Assembly (NCBI GenBank): GCA_019054805.1
Contig: JAHQIY010000016.1
Span: 372,001 to 436,000, forward strand
Direction of reading: 5' to 3'
Origin: Brachionus manjavacas
Taxonomy: Eukaryota > Rotifera > Eurotatoria > Ploima > Brachionidae
Length of the DNA: 64,000 nt
The first letter of the stretch is position 1. Each line of letters opens with the position of its first letter. Shown piece by piece: positions 1 to 10,481 of the stretch. Position numbers and translations under genes: made by a program. The notes beneath the pieces are model-generated. The model was given only the letters and a program-made list of their open reading frames with translations. It ran no database searches and had not been told where the DNA came from.

Positions 1-90
1 ATCGTTTTAAGAAATGAATCAATTGACAAAAAGAGAATAGCTTTTGTGTCCGATTCATGTCGAAAAGCACCGTGCAATAATGTCAAAAAT

Positions 91-975
91 TTAACTGAAG
101 CAAAGGTTGAAATTATTCATTGACATTGTTTGGTATTTGCTTGAATGTGGTCCGGGATTGATTTTAAAAGATGATTTTTTTAGTGCTGCACTGAGCAATG
201 GATCAGTGTTAGTCATCAAAATGTTTCTGTTGGCTTCTCTAGGTTCTTGGGTTTTATTATCAACAGAGTTTTGTTTGATCATTGAAGATATAGATCGTTC
301 GGCCCACCAGTGTTCCATATCAAAGGCAACAAATCCATCCAAATGAGGATACTGTTCATTTTCATCAATGTGCTTTAATGGACCATTTTGGGTTCCGATC
401 TCGCTCGAATATTTATCCCACACTGAAACATGAATTTATTTTTTTTAATTCTAAATTTTTTTAGTAAATTTTTATTTTACTTGATTTAACATAAGAAATA
501 CAAGTTAGATCAACAGGCTCTTCCGAAGAAGACTCATTTTTTGCTTGTTTTTTGCCATGACTATTTTTTACTTTTCTTGCTTCATCATCATTACTAAAAA
601 AAAATTCTTAAATTCGATTCTCAAAAATTCTCAAAAAATTCGGCCATACTATTGAAATGGAATAATGGTTGAATCAACAGGACTTGCGTTGCCATTTGGT
701 AAAGAATTATTGTTGTCATCGACTAGAATAGAAGAGACAGTCATAACTGAGTTAACGATGGATGTTGGTGGGGAATAGATCGGTGATGTGTCTCCACTTG
801 TCTTCTGGGATTTGGGTTCACTGGAAGTCAGACTGAGGTTAGAGCTACATGTTGAAATAGTGCTGCATACAGAAGACGCCATGTTGCTAGATGGAGCAAC
901 CACTTTTCGATTGCTGGCTATGTTGTTCAAGCCCAGCTTGAGACCTGATTTTTGGCTTTTGAATCGAGTGTACAT
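91..975 (-). CDS. Orphan Ser-rich protein, three coding exons
   Basis: I do not recognise this gene. Coding exons are 975-650, 593-481 and 422-91 (minus strand), joined by GT-AG introns of 56 and 58 nt. The phases match (326+113+332 nt = 257 codons with stop, 256 aa). The start is the ATG at 975-973, beginning MYTRFKSQK; reading further upstream meets an in-frame stop, and a GTGAGT...CTAG pair just upstream suggests a 5'UTR intron. Residues 1-110 are Ser/Thr-rich and probably disordered, a short Lys-rich part follows, and the C-terminal half is better ordered, with aromatic stretches such as DGFVAFDMEHWWAERSIS. Exon 2 encodes SSEEPVDLTC; PVDLT fits the PxDLS consensus for binding CtBP corepressors. 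A nuclear corepressor-associated role is therefore possible but is only inference from a 5-residue motif. Confidence 0.7.
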
Positions 976-3007
976 GGCGTTCGAATGCAATATTTAAATC
1001 TAGAATTGATTCAGCAAATTAGTATTTATACTCACGGATAAGTGTTTGTATAAAGCCCTTAAAAAAGGTCAGTGCAATTTATGATCATTTTTTTAGGTTT
1101 CAGCTAAAAATATTATCATTCTTAGATGAGATCAAGTAGAACCGCGTTTTTTAAAACGCAAAATATAAAAAATATATACTGAATACTAAATACTTGAATT
1201 TATTTGAATGAAACTAAAGATTAGATAATGAAAGTTTGAAAAATGTAAACAATGTTCATATTATAGATGGTGGATGAAAAATTGCCAATTGCAACATTGC
1301 GTTAGAGAAGGTGTGTTTTTGGAAGCTTAGTTTCTTACGTTATTGAAAAATTTATAAAGACTCTTTTCTCCATCAAGCTCAAGCCTTTTTATATGAGATT
1401 TTTTTATTTAAAAAATAAAACTTAAACTAGTGGAATGATTTTATTTTCATAAATTTAAATAATAGAGTGACGCCGCTCACTTAATATTGTTGCCATACAT
1501 AAATCCAATGTTAGTTGCACACATTTCAGGGCTCAGAACTAAATTTTAAACAAATTATTTAACCAGTCGATTCATTTTTATTGCTTCGACTAAACGTGAA
1601 TTTAAGATGCTAATTATGTAACTTATTCTTAGTTACATAATATTCTATCGATAAGATTGATTGTGAAATCTAGGCACATACCTCAAAGTGTCTATGCGCA
1701 TGGCTTTATCAAAGGTTAGATTGACTAGATGAGTTTTTTTTTGATATTTTTATCTAAATTTTGACTCAAGCTAAAATGCATCGATTCATGGTGAATTTTT
1801 TTCAAATTTTTTTAAAGCCAAATATTTTCAAGAGCAATGAAAACAAATGACCAAATTAAAAAAGAAGCTGGAAAAGTTCTTTTTATGAATTTTTTCAAGT
1901 AAAAAAAAGTGGCAATTTAAGCTGGAATTAATCTATGTGCCAATTATCATTTAAACAGCCGCAAATTAATAAAATCAACTTTTTTCAAGATTTAAAAATT
2001 GACTCAAAATAAAGAGAAGATTTAAATTTGAACAAATACTTTCTAAATTTAAAAATATTTTTGATGACAGAATAATAAACAAATGATTATATTTGCATCT
2101 TACTTTATATATATTTTGATTATTTTGAATTTTTGGCACTTTTAATTTATTTTAAATCATTGAAACAAATTCACTGCTTTAATAAATTTAGCTGAATAGA
2201 ATCTAAATTGAATTTTTTTTAAAGAATACATGTAAAGAAAATATTTGTCGAATCAGTCTAGTCTATAAATACCCAAAATATTTGGTAATAATTAAAAAAT
2301 CGGTTTTTTAATTTTAATTTTTAATGCAAAACAAAATAATAAAAAAAAAAAGTAATATTATAAATTGTTACAAATTTTGCTGGTATTTCTAGACTAAATT
2401 AAAGTTAAGTAAACAAAATATTCTTTTAAATAATTATTATGATCAAATAAAAATAGCAGCTTGTAATTTTTTTTCAAAGATATCAATTGAATCAATTAAA
2501 AAGTGAAAACTTAAAAGCAATTTGTAAATGGTATGTGTCAAGAGATTCTAAAAAAATTCTGTGCCCAATTTAATCGCAGACAAGTTGCTTCTTGGCTCGA
2601 CAAAACTAATTCAAAAATATTTCATAAACAAAGGATTAAGGCTATATGGTTACCGACCAAATCTTTTATGAACAACCAGAAAATCTACAAATACAATTAT
2701 TTTAATAAGATCCAGATTTTTCAAACCTATTAACTAAACCTTCATATAATTCAATTTTTTCTTATGCAATTTAAAGGTAGACTTTGGAGAAATTTAAAAA
2801 ATTTAATCAAAATTTTCAAGTTCTTGATAGGTTTAGCAGCCCAAAGAGAATTTGAATCAAACGCAAAATTTTTAGGCTCTAAGCAAATTAAATAAAACTG
2901 ATCATATTTCGCCATAAATTTAAGAATAAAAAAATTTACGTTTAAATTTTTTTCAATCAAAATAAATGATTATTGATGTTTAATTTCTAGTTTTGTCTTC
3001 TCAAATA
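976..3007. other. Intergenic, no gene seen
   Basis: About 2 kb of AT-rich sequence. The first 60-100 bases probably hold the 5'UTR exon of the minus-strand gene to the left. The small open frames in both directions are low-complexity Lys/Ile/Asn-rich and show no recognisable domain. A polypyrimidine-AG acceptor (tttctag) lies about 20 bases before the protease ATG; it could be a 5'UTR splice site or a trans-splicing acceptor. Confidence 0.6.
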
Positions 3008-4027
3008 ATGAATTCAAATACATTTATTGTTCTTCTAATATTAGGATTTTTTTTTATCGTTTTTATTCTGACATCTACTTTGATATCAATTTTAGTAATA
3101 AGTAATAAGCCACTAACAAATGATTCCATACATTTGTATAATCGAAATTCAGGTAAAGATAACAATAAACTTTTGGCTGGTTTGGGAGAAAAAAGCGATA
3201 CAGTAAAACAGATTATAAGACTAAATTTTACTCAATGTTCAAAAATAAGCAATTTCCCACGTATTTTTAATGGTCTAAAGGCAACTCCAAACATGTATCC
3301 GTGGATTGTGTCCCTTCGACTTTTTAAAAATCAAAATCTCTATGATCACTTTTGTGCAGGGGTTTTAGTTTCTCAAAGAGTAGTAATTACTGCAGCCCAT
3401 TGCCTAATAGATAAAAAACCGAGCGAAATTCTCGCTGTCTTTGGTCTTTATCGTCGCACTGATTTATCAAGTTTTGTCATGAATAATTCATATCAAATAT
3501 GGAAAATTGTAATTCATGAAAATAGCACAGAAAATGATATAGCAATTTTAATTGTGTCTAAATCAGTGATTTTTAAAGAGAACATAAAACCAATTTGTTT
3601 ATCAAATGGCTACAGTGTTGATGAGTTTATGGAAAGTAAAGTTAATGTAATTGGATGGGGATTAAGAGTGTTAGATCAACCATCGGAAGTTTTACAGAGA
3701 GCCCAACTGACAATATTAAATAATAGTGATTCAAGGTGCATTATTCATGTTAAAAAATCAACATATAAAAAGCTTATATGTGCTTTACAAATTGAGAATG
3801 GTAGAAATTCGAATGAGCATAAAAGGATGACTACAATTTGTAGCGGTGATTCAGGAGGGCCGCTATTTGCCTATAAAAACGGTAAATGGCTGCTCTTAGG
3901 AATTGTATCGTTTGTACAAACTTATAAGTCAACTGATAATCAACATTATTTATGCAATCCTAAACAGGCATCATTTTACACAAATGTAGGCTTTTATTTT
4001 AATTGGATAAACAAATTCATTATTTAA
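3008..4027 (+). CDS. Membrane-anchored S1A serine protease
   Basis: Trypsin-fold (peptidase S1A) endopeptidase of 339 aa in one exon, starting at the ATG encoding MNSNTFIVLL. Residues about 7-31 are a single hydrophobic segment without a clear cleavage site, so this is probably a type II signal anchor with the catalytic domain outside the cell. The zymogen would be cut after Arg85 (FPR|IFNG); Cys77 lies where the pro-peptide disulfide Cys is expected. The triad is complete: His131 in TAAHC, Asp177 in ENDIAI, Ser282 in GDSGGPL. The substrate pocket is unusual. Counting back from the Ser, position 189 (chymotrypsin numbering) is Thr in TTICSGDSGG, so it is not trypsin-like, and the usual SWG at 214-216 reads SFV. 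Activity is likely, but specificity cannot be predicted. An A/T-rich 3' end follows at once. Confidence 0.9.
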   Translation: MNSNTFIVLLILGFFFIVFILTSTLISILVISNKPLTNDSIHLYNRNSGKDNNKLLAGLGEKSDTVKQIIRLNFTQCSKISNFPRIFNGLKATPNMYPWIVSLRLFKNQNLYDHFCAGVLVSQRVVITAAHCLIDKKPSEILAVFGLYRRTDLSSFVMNNSYQIWKIVIHENSTENDIAILIVSKSVIFKENIKPICLSNGYSVDEFMESKVNVIGWGLRVLDQPSEVLQRAQLTILNNSDSRCIIHVKKSTYKKLICALQIENGRNSNEHKRMTTICSGDSGGPLFAYKNGKWLLLGIVSFVQTYKSTDNQHYLCNPKQASFYTNVGFYFNWINKFII

Positions 4028-4224
4028 AATAAAAAATATCCTATAATTTAAAATTGATTTTTATTTTATAAGAATTAGTATTAATAGACTAGCCTGTTTG
4101 TCTCTTCTCAATTAGGAAAAACTAAAATCTTGAAGATTTAAAGCCCGGCATAGCGTCTTTTGGGGCCCTCCTTCCCCCCACTCTTATTCTTAAATATTTA
4201 CTTTCTTTAATGGGTATTTCTGAC

Positions 4225-4300
4225 TTTTATTTATTTGTTTTCTGTACCGAGCTAGAGCTCCTTCAGAATAAAATAAAATAAAATAAAATAAAAATAGAAT
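4225..4300 (+). repeat. Dispersed repeat with (ATAAA)n tail, copy 1
   Basis: The core TTTTCTGTACCGAGCTAGAG, continuing CTCCTTCAGA, is followed by five or so ATAAA units. The core contains the near-palindrome GAGCTAGAGCTC. Related cores with the same A/T tail occur near 15.9, 60.3, 60.45 and 60.65 kb in both orientations. This looks like the 3' end of a SINE or short LINE family. The GC-richer stretch at 4140-4185 may belong to the same insertion. Confidence 0.6.
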
Positions 4301-4506
4301 TAAAGTTAATAAAATAAGATAAAAAAAAAAAAATAAAGTAAATTAAATAAATGAAAGTTAAGTAGACAAGAATTGGAATAGATTGTTACATGTGTAACAG
4401 CTTTTATTTTTTTTTGATATGCAGTGAGTATAGTAAAAAACAAATTAAATTCCATGGACGAAGACAAGAAATTACGCTATGGTGTTTGTATAATAATTTA
4501 TCATTA

Positions 4507-6310
4507 ATAATAATAATAATAATAAGCAACAGCAAGCAAGCTTGCGGAGATGACCTTCTAGGAGGACATCTATGGTAGCCGAAATTGCGCAGAAAAGATG
4601 GAAAATAACTGACAAATACATTATTTTTTTTTTTAGTTCAGTAAGAGTCATTGTTTAATTTAATCTAAGAAAGTATTGTGTAAATTTAAGTAAGTATTAT
4701 GTACAAGAATTTTACAAAGGAAAAATATTCAAGAATACAGAACTAGAATTACATAATAAAAGATTACAGTTTAAATACCATTACAAATCAATTAAAATTA
4801 CAATTTAAATAGAATTACAATGAAAAATTAAAATAGAAGAAGTATACAATAAAAAAGGGTGGAAGGATCTAGCGCGCGTTAGTGAAATCAAATACTAGAC
4901 TTGAAGGCGTCGTACTTATTCTTGAACTGGTTGATTGATTGAGACTCGGTAACTTCGGCTGGCAGGGCATTCCAATGGTTAAAAACTCTGTTCGTGAAGA
5001 AGTTGGACCTCTGCATACATTTAGTTGAGGGCTCCACGGAGAGTCTTCTCTTATGTCCTCTGATTCCCCTTGCTGGACCAGTCTATGTGAGAGAACTACA
5101 TTGCACCAGAGGATTCACCCAGGACACTTCGTTGAAGCGATTGTTGAACTTGAATAGCTGGATCAGATCCCCTTTAATTCTGCGATCATGAAGTGGCGTC
5201 AGACCTAATACAGTGATACGGTCTTCAAAGCTCCAGTTTCTGATTCTAGGCACCAGCTTGGTAGCTTTCCTCTGAACGGTCTCTAATGCTCTAATGTCTC
5301 GCTTACTGGATGGTGACCAAACTGATGAGGCGTATTCCAAATAGGGTCTCACATATGCGCAGTAGAGGGTCTTGAAGGTGTCGATAGTCCAGAAAATGAA
5401 CGTTCTTCTAAGCTGCCCAAGAATACGGTAAGCTTTGTTGGCCTGAATCCTGATGTGACTAGAGAACTTTAAAATTACGTTCGAAAGTGACTCTGAGGTC
5501 CTTTTCATTTTCTACAGATTTGAGAATGTGTTGCGTCGAACTCGCCCATGAATAACTCCGTGTTGGTTAATTTGCTCTTAACAGACCTGCTAAACACCAT
5601 TACCTTACACTTGTAGACGTGAAAGAGAATTCGCCACGTGTTAGACCACTCCATAAGTGCATCGAGGTCCTGCTGCAGTGACGTGAGGTCGTTGCTACAA
5701 ATGGTAGCGATTTGTTTGCTGTCATCAGCGAATAGCTAAGCAATGTGGTTGACAACTGAAGGCATGTCGTTAATGTATATTACGAACAGTAACGGACCGA
5801 GGACGCTGCCTTTCTGGATGCCGCTTGATACGTCGATCCATTCATCGTTATGTTGCCCGATTACCACTCGTTGCTGCCGTTTGGATAAGAAATGACTGAC
5901 CTAGTTGACAATACTGTCGCACAAGCCGCAAGCGATCATTTTGGTCTTAAGGGACGAGTGACAGACTCTATCGAAGGTCTTAGCGAAGTCGAGAAATACA
6001 ACGAGCTCATGCAGGCCTTTACTTATGCGATCGACAGTCTCTAAAAGATTAGTAACAACGGGTTTTCTCAGTACGAACCCATGCTGCTCAGGGACTATGG
6101 CATTGTTGCTGTACAGATGCTCCATCATGACGTCACGTACTATGCGCTCCATTAACTTGAATGGCACTGAGGGCAAGGAGATCGGTCTATAGTTGCCTGG
6201 AGAATTTCTGCTGCCTTTCTTAAAAATGGGGCTTATCTGGGCTAGTCTCCAGGCGTGCGGTATCCTTCTGCTGATGAAGGAACGACTGAAAATCACAATC
6301 AATGCCTCAG
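4507..6310 (-). mobile_element. Non-LTR retrotransposon fragment A (RT, CR1/Jockey-like)
   Basis: This is a decayed 5'-truncated LINE. The minus-strand frame 6302-5901 encodes RT fingers and palm (ISPIFKKGSRNSPGNYRPIS, then FLDFAKTFDRVCHSSL). The catalytic box FADDSKQIAT lies near 5740-5705 with an in-frame TAG just before it. The frame 5508-5083 is the RT thumb and C-terminal part (TLYCAYVRPYLEYASSVWSP). Frame breaks and stops separate these blocks, so it cannot encode an active enzyme. The 3' end (low coordinates) is a trinucleotide tail, seen as (taa)n at 4506-4524 on the plus strand. It is clearly richer in GC than the host genes, as expected for a more recent or foreign-composition insert. 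Confidence 0.88.
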
Positions 6311-6554
6311 AAAAAGCAACATTATTTTGAAATGTTAATTTTTTAATTTTGATAATTATTATTCATTGTATTTTTTTTTTTTTCCTTTTTTTTTTTTTTT
6401 TGAACCAAACCGACTCTCAAACCGAATTAGGATTTAGCATGAGCAGTCCAACAGCGGTGGAGATTTTCAATTTTTTTTTTAGGTAAAAAGCCTTTTTTTT
6501 TTCTCTTCAATTGGATATTAAGTTGTTGTCTGCGCGACGAACCTCTTTGAATCA

Positions 6555-7605
6555 GCCGATTTGACGACAAGAGCAATCGCATACAAGTGCCCAGTAGATG
6601 TCATCTACACCGATTTTGCGAAGGCTTTTGACAAGGTTCCACATCAAAGACTGTTGCTCAAGCTTTCGGCTCACGGGGTAGAAGGAACCGTACACAGATG
6701 GATCAGGGCGTTCCTCTCGGGCAGGAGGAAAAGAGTTGTCCTCGGCGAGTACTGTTCGGAATGGGCACCAGTCAAGAGCAGCTGTATTGAGCAGCTGCAA
6801 CGCGACTTGGAAGCCTTAGCAGCATGGTGCGACAAATGGCTGATGAAACTGAACCTCGGCAAATGTAAAGTCATGCATAATAGTAAACATAACCGGAGGA
6901 ATAAATACTACATCCTAGATAGGTCGACCGGTATACTACACTAGCTTGAGGTTACTAAAACAGAAAAAGACCTGGGAGTCCATGTTAGTGACACTTTGGG
7001 CACAAAGATTCAAGTGGATAAATCCGTGGGAAAAGCCAATCCCATGCTCGGAGTGCTTCGCAAGACGCTGGTTTCAAAGTATGCGTATTTATGGAAACAA
7101 ATTTGCACTACGTACGTCAATCCAAGCATGGAGACCATACCGCCTCGGCGAGATAAACACACTGGAAAAAGTTAAGCACCGTGCTACAAGTCCCAACTCA
7201 ACTCCGCGGCATTACATACATAGGCAGGTGCCTAAAACTGAAGTTGACAACGCTTGAGGAAAGGAGTGCCAGGGGTGATTTGATAGAAATGTGCAAAATT
7301 CAGAAAGGACTGGACACTGTCTAATGGCACTCTTCTCTACAAATTGGACCACCTAGAAGCGGGCATCGAGGGCACATCAGACCAGAGCTAGTGAAGGACT
7401 GTCTAAACAGACGTAATGCTTTTCGCAACAGGGTAGCACGAATGCGCAACAAGCTCCCCGATTCAGTCATTGACGCACCAAGTGTCAACTCTTTCAAGCA
7501 TAGGATTGACGACCAAAGAACAGGCTGCTCATAGGACTCAGGTTCTCTTGCTGGAGTCATCCGGCTACTCGCAGTCATCCATTTACAACTACTACTACTA
7601 CTACA
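6555..7605 (+). mobile_element. Non-LTR retrotransposon fragment B, internally deleted
   Basis: A plus-strand LINE fragment in the opposite orientation to fragment A, also GC-rich. The frame 6561-6944 starts in the RT palm (VIYTDFAKAFDKVPHQRL) and then jumps from CSEWAPVKS straight to EQLQRDLEALAAWCDKW. The segment that should hold the GVPQGSVLGP box and the YADD catalytic motif is missing. The junction near 6777-6800 has a repeated gagcagctg, consistent with deletion between short direct repeats. Downstream coding (KDLGVHVSDTLGTKIQVDKS, then the C-terminal SVIDAPSVNSFK type ending) is broken by stops and shifts. It ends in a short (act)n tail at about 7585-7605. Confidence 0.85.
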
Positions 7606-7639
7606 TGTTTTAATATATTATAAATCAGTTAAAAAAAGA

Positions 7640-9905
7640 AGAAATTACTAGATAGCAATTACACAATTGAGTTGGATATTCGATTTATCTAGATTCGAAA
7701 CCTTCTCTATATTCTTCTACCAGTTTCACGACCAGTGGGTTAGAATGACTCAATCCTGTCCTGACATATCTCTCACTCAACTCAAAAAGTCGATTCGAGA
7801 CTGTAAGTAAATTTAGTTTATTGAAGGCTTCTTGGTGCATAATATTGGAGGGGGTATCATATTTCAGCTTCAAAATAGATCGAACTGCTGAATTTTGAAT
7901 AACTTTTATTTTGTTGATGTTAGTTTCTGAGAATAAATTTAAACAAGGAAAAGAATAATCCAAAATTGATCCTATTAAGGATTTGTAAAGATTACCTAAT
8001 GTTTCTTGTTTTAGACCCCATTTTCTATTTGAAAGATATTTTTTTAAATTAAGTCTAGAGTTACAGTGTTCTTTTAGTTCATCTACCATTGACTAAATGT
8101 AAGTCTAACGTGATTCCTAAAAATTTCACTTTTTCCTCGTTATTTAAACCGATACCATTAATATTAAGGTTAAGATTGGTTTTAACATTTGTTTTTTTCT
8201 CAAAGATCATGTAACATGACTTTTCAACAGATATTTTCATTTTCCATTTGAAAAGCCATTTTTCAACTTCGTTTAGGTACTTATTAGTCACGTTTTCAAG
8301 ATTTCCTATTTTTTTTAAAGTAAAAAAGATAGCCAAATCATCTGCAAAAAGAAGAGAGTATTGGCAATTGGTTTTGTTTCTTTTTGGTATATGATTTACA
8401 AAAATGCTAAAAAGAAGTTGACTAATTACTGACACTTGTGGGAACTTTGTTTTAATAGGGTATTGATCACTTAGATGACCATTTACATTTACTCTAAAAG
8501 ATCTTAAATGCAGAAATGATCTTATCCAATTAATAACATAAGGAGGGAGGTCAATTTTAATTAGCTTGTAAACTAGTCCATTGTGCCAAACTCTATCAAA
8601 AGCTTTAGAAATGTCAAAATATAGACAACATACTTTTTTCTTTTTATTAAAAGACTCTACAATTTTTTGAATTAGAAAGGAGAGATTATCCGCAGTGCGT
8701 CTATGTTTTCTAAATCCTGATTGCTCATGTATGAGTAATTTTTTGTTTTCAAGAAAATTATTTATTCTGGCGTAAATAATACGTTCAAGTAACTTTCCAA
8801 GAAAACTTGTCATACTAATTGGACGATAGTTATTAGGGTCTTGAGTTGGAGAAGATTTTTTAGGGATCAGTGTTATGGTTGCTATTTTCCAGGATTTAGC
8901 ACTTGGCCTAGTTCCAAACTCATGTTAAAGAGTTGACTTATCTTACTATTTAAAACCAAAATGTGTGAAAAAAGTAAAATGTTCATACATATACTAACGA
9001 TAACTAACTTTAATATTTGAATTAAGAGCTTTTAAAAGTTTCTTAATCTTTTTTTTATATTACATAATATATATTAATTTTTTTGCAATCTAAAATTACA
9101 TTTTAATTAAAAAATTAAGCAAAGAAAAAACATTCAAATTCATTGAAATTCATTTATTCAAGTTTATATTACAAGAAATGTTGTTTGAACAGTATGCCAC
9201 AAAAAATTAGAATCAAGTTGAAAAAAATAAAAATTTTTAAAAATTTAAAAATTTTTTTTAGCCGAGTTAATAAAATAATTAACAAAAAAACAATCGGATT
9301 AAAAAAAAAGTTTGACTCTAAATTTTTGCGACAAACTGTACAGAAATATTCATTAAATCATTTAATTAACACTTATGAAAAAAAATTTTAAAATCAGTTT
9401 TTTATAAGAATTTTTCAATATAATAAATCAATCAATTAAATAATCAATACTAATTTATTTTTCATTCAATTTAATTATTCTGGCAGCGGAGCAACAGGTA
9501 AAACCTTGTTTAAATTAAAGTCACTGTGGTAAAGTTTTTTAACATTAGATTGTGAATACGATCTAACACTAGTTCTTATAGTTTTTTAAAGGAATTTTTA
9601 ATTTCAATAAAAGAGTGATAGGATCGTTTAATTTAAATTGATGCAGCCAAATCGAGGTGAGGACTAAAAGTAGTGGCTAAAAGATCTCCAAAGATTTTTC
9701 CTTTATTTTTATCCGTATTAAATTCTTTACCGTCTTTAAAAAGCGATGGAATTTGTCTTGTGCATTTCTTTAATCTGAGCTTATTTATTTTTCTCCAAAA
9801 AGGCCTACTTGACAGCGGATTTTTTCCTGCCTAATTTATGAACTCGAGCCAGTTTTGGTTCCAGAATTTTTTTATACTTTGACCAAGCTCAGATCTTATT
9901 AACTA
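7640..9905 (-). mobile_element. Non-LTR retrotransposon C (AT-rich), decayed
   Basis: Minus-strand RT in host-like AT-rich codon usage. The frame 8813-8079 carries the RT core (CLYFDISKAFDRVWHNGLVY, then LLFADDLAIFF), and 8089-7685 carries the C-terminal domain in another frame, so there is a frameshift near 8085. Upstream of 8813 the reading continues as TITLIPKKSSPTQDPNNYRP and, after another shift, as ILVLNSKISQLFNMSLELGQ to about 8970. The linker is found again at about 9905-9490 (FWRKINKLRLKK, GKIFGDLLATTFS). The 8970-9480 segment between them does not translate into LINE protein and looks like an insertion or replacement. The box before the catalytic motif reads FPQVSVISQLLF, altered from the usual PQGSVLSPLLF, another sign of decay. 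Confidence 0.82.
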
Positions 9906-9908
9906 CTA

Positions 9909-10480
9909 CCTTTAGAAAAAGTCCAATTCTGGCTCGACTTCATCTGCCAAGTTGTAATTTGAGTACTCTCTATGTATTCTTCGGCATTCTTGTTCATGTT
10001 CAATTTTTTCTTGGTCAGTAAACTCCTTTTTAACTCTTAAGACCAATTTTGTATCGGTAGTTGCAAAATTGAAAGATCCTATTTCTACTAATAATTCCAA
10101 ATGGTCATTAAATTTTCGCCAGGCTTCTGAACTGGCAAAACATTTGGCGGCCAATGGAATTAAATCGTCGGTCCACTTTTCATTTGATTTTCAAAGGCAT
10201 CTGCATATTCGATGGAATTAAAATCATTAAGATAAAATCTACGTTTGAATTCCATTTTAGAATTTATATTGTCCCGTAATTAGCCATAACTAATAACTAA
10301 ACAGGGATTATAGCTCATAAAAACTGTTAAATCTATAGTTTCATTCCTGCATAAAACGTTTTGTTTTTTGCAAGCCGGATGTTTAAACCAGCACCGGAAA
10401 GCTGCTCTTTGATTGAACATAGCGTATCTTCTAATGTCTTCTTGTGGGGAAGGCTTGTCTATACCATTTCTTCTATCACC
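9909..10480 (-). pseudogene. Unidentified coding remnant, broken
   Basis: About 190 codons of protein-like sequence on the minus strand with one stop and one frame change. It begins near 10480 (DKPSPQEDIRRYAMFNQRAA), continues with a Cys-bearing segment (FRCWFKHPACKKQNVLC) and then EFKRRFYLNDFNSIEYADAF. After a frame shift near 10150 it reads AAKCFASSEAWRKFNDHLEL to a stop at 9912. It lies between retrotransposons C and D. It may be the missing upstream portion of C's long ORF or an unrelated captured gene. I do not recognise the family. Confidence 0.45.
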
Positions 10481-10481
10481 A

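Noticed and set aside
2533-2960. Two small frames (2533-2733 plus, 2751-2960 minus) before the protease
   Set aside because: Lys/Phe/Asn-rich AT noise without homology. An upstream protease exon was considered, but no phase-compatible donor was found.
9143-9391. Plus-strand Lys/Ile-rich frame of 82 codons inside retrotransposon C
   Set aside because: Low-complexity translation of A/T-rich filler, with no start context, homology or splice support.
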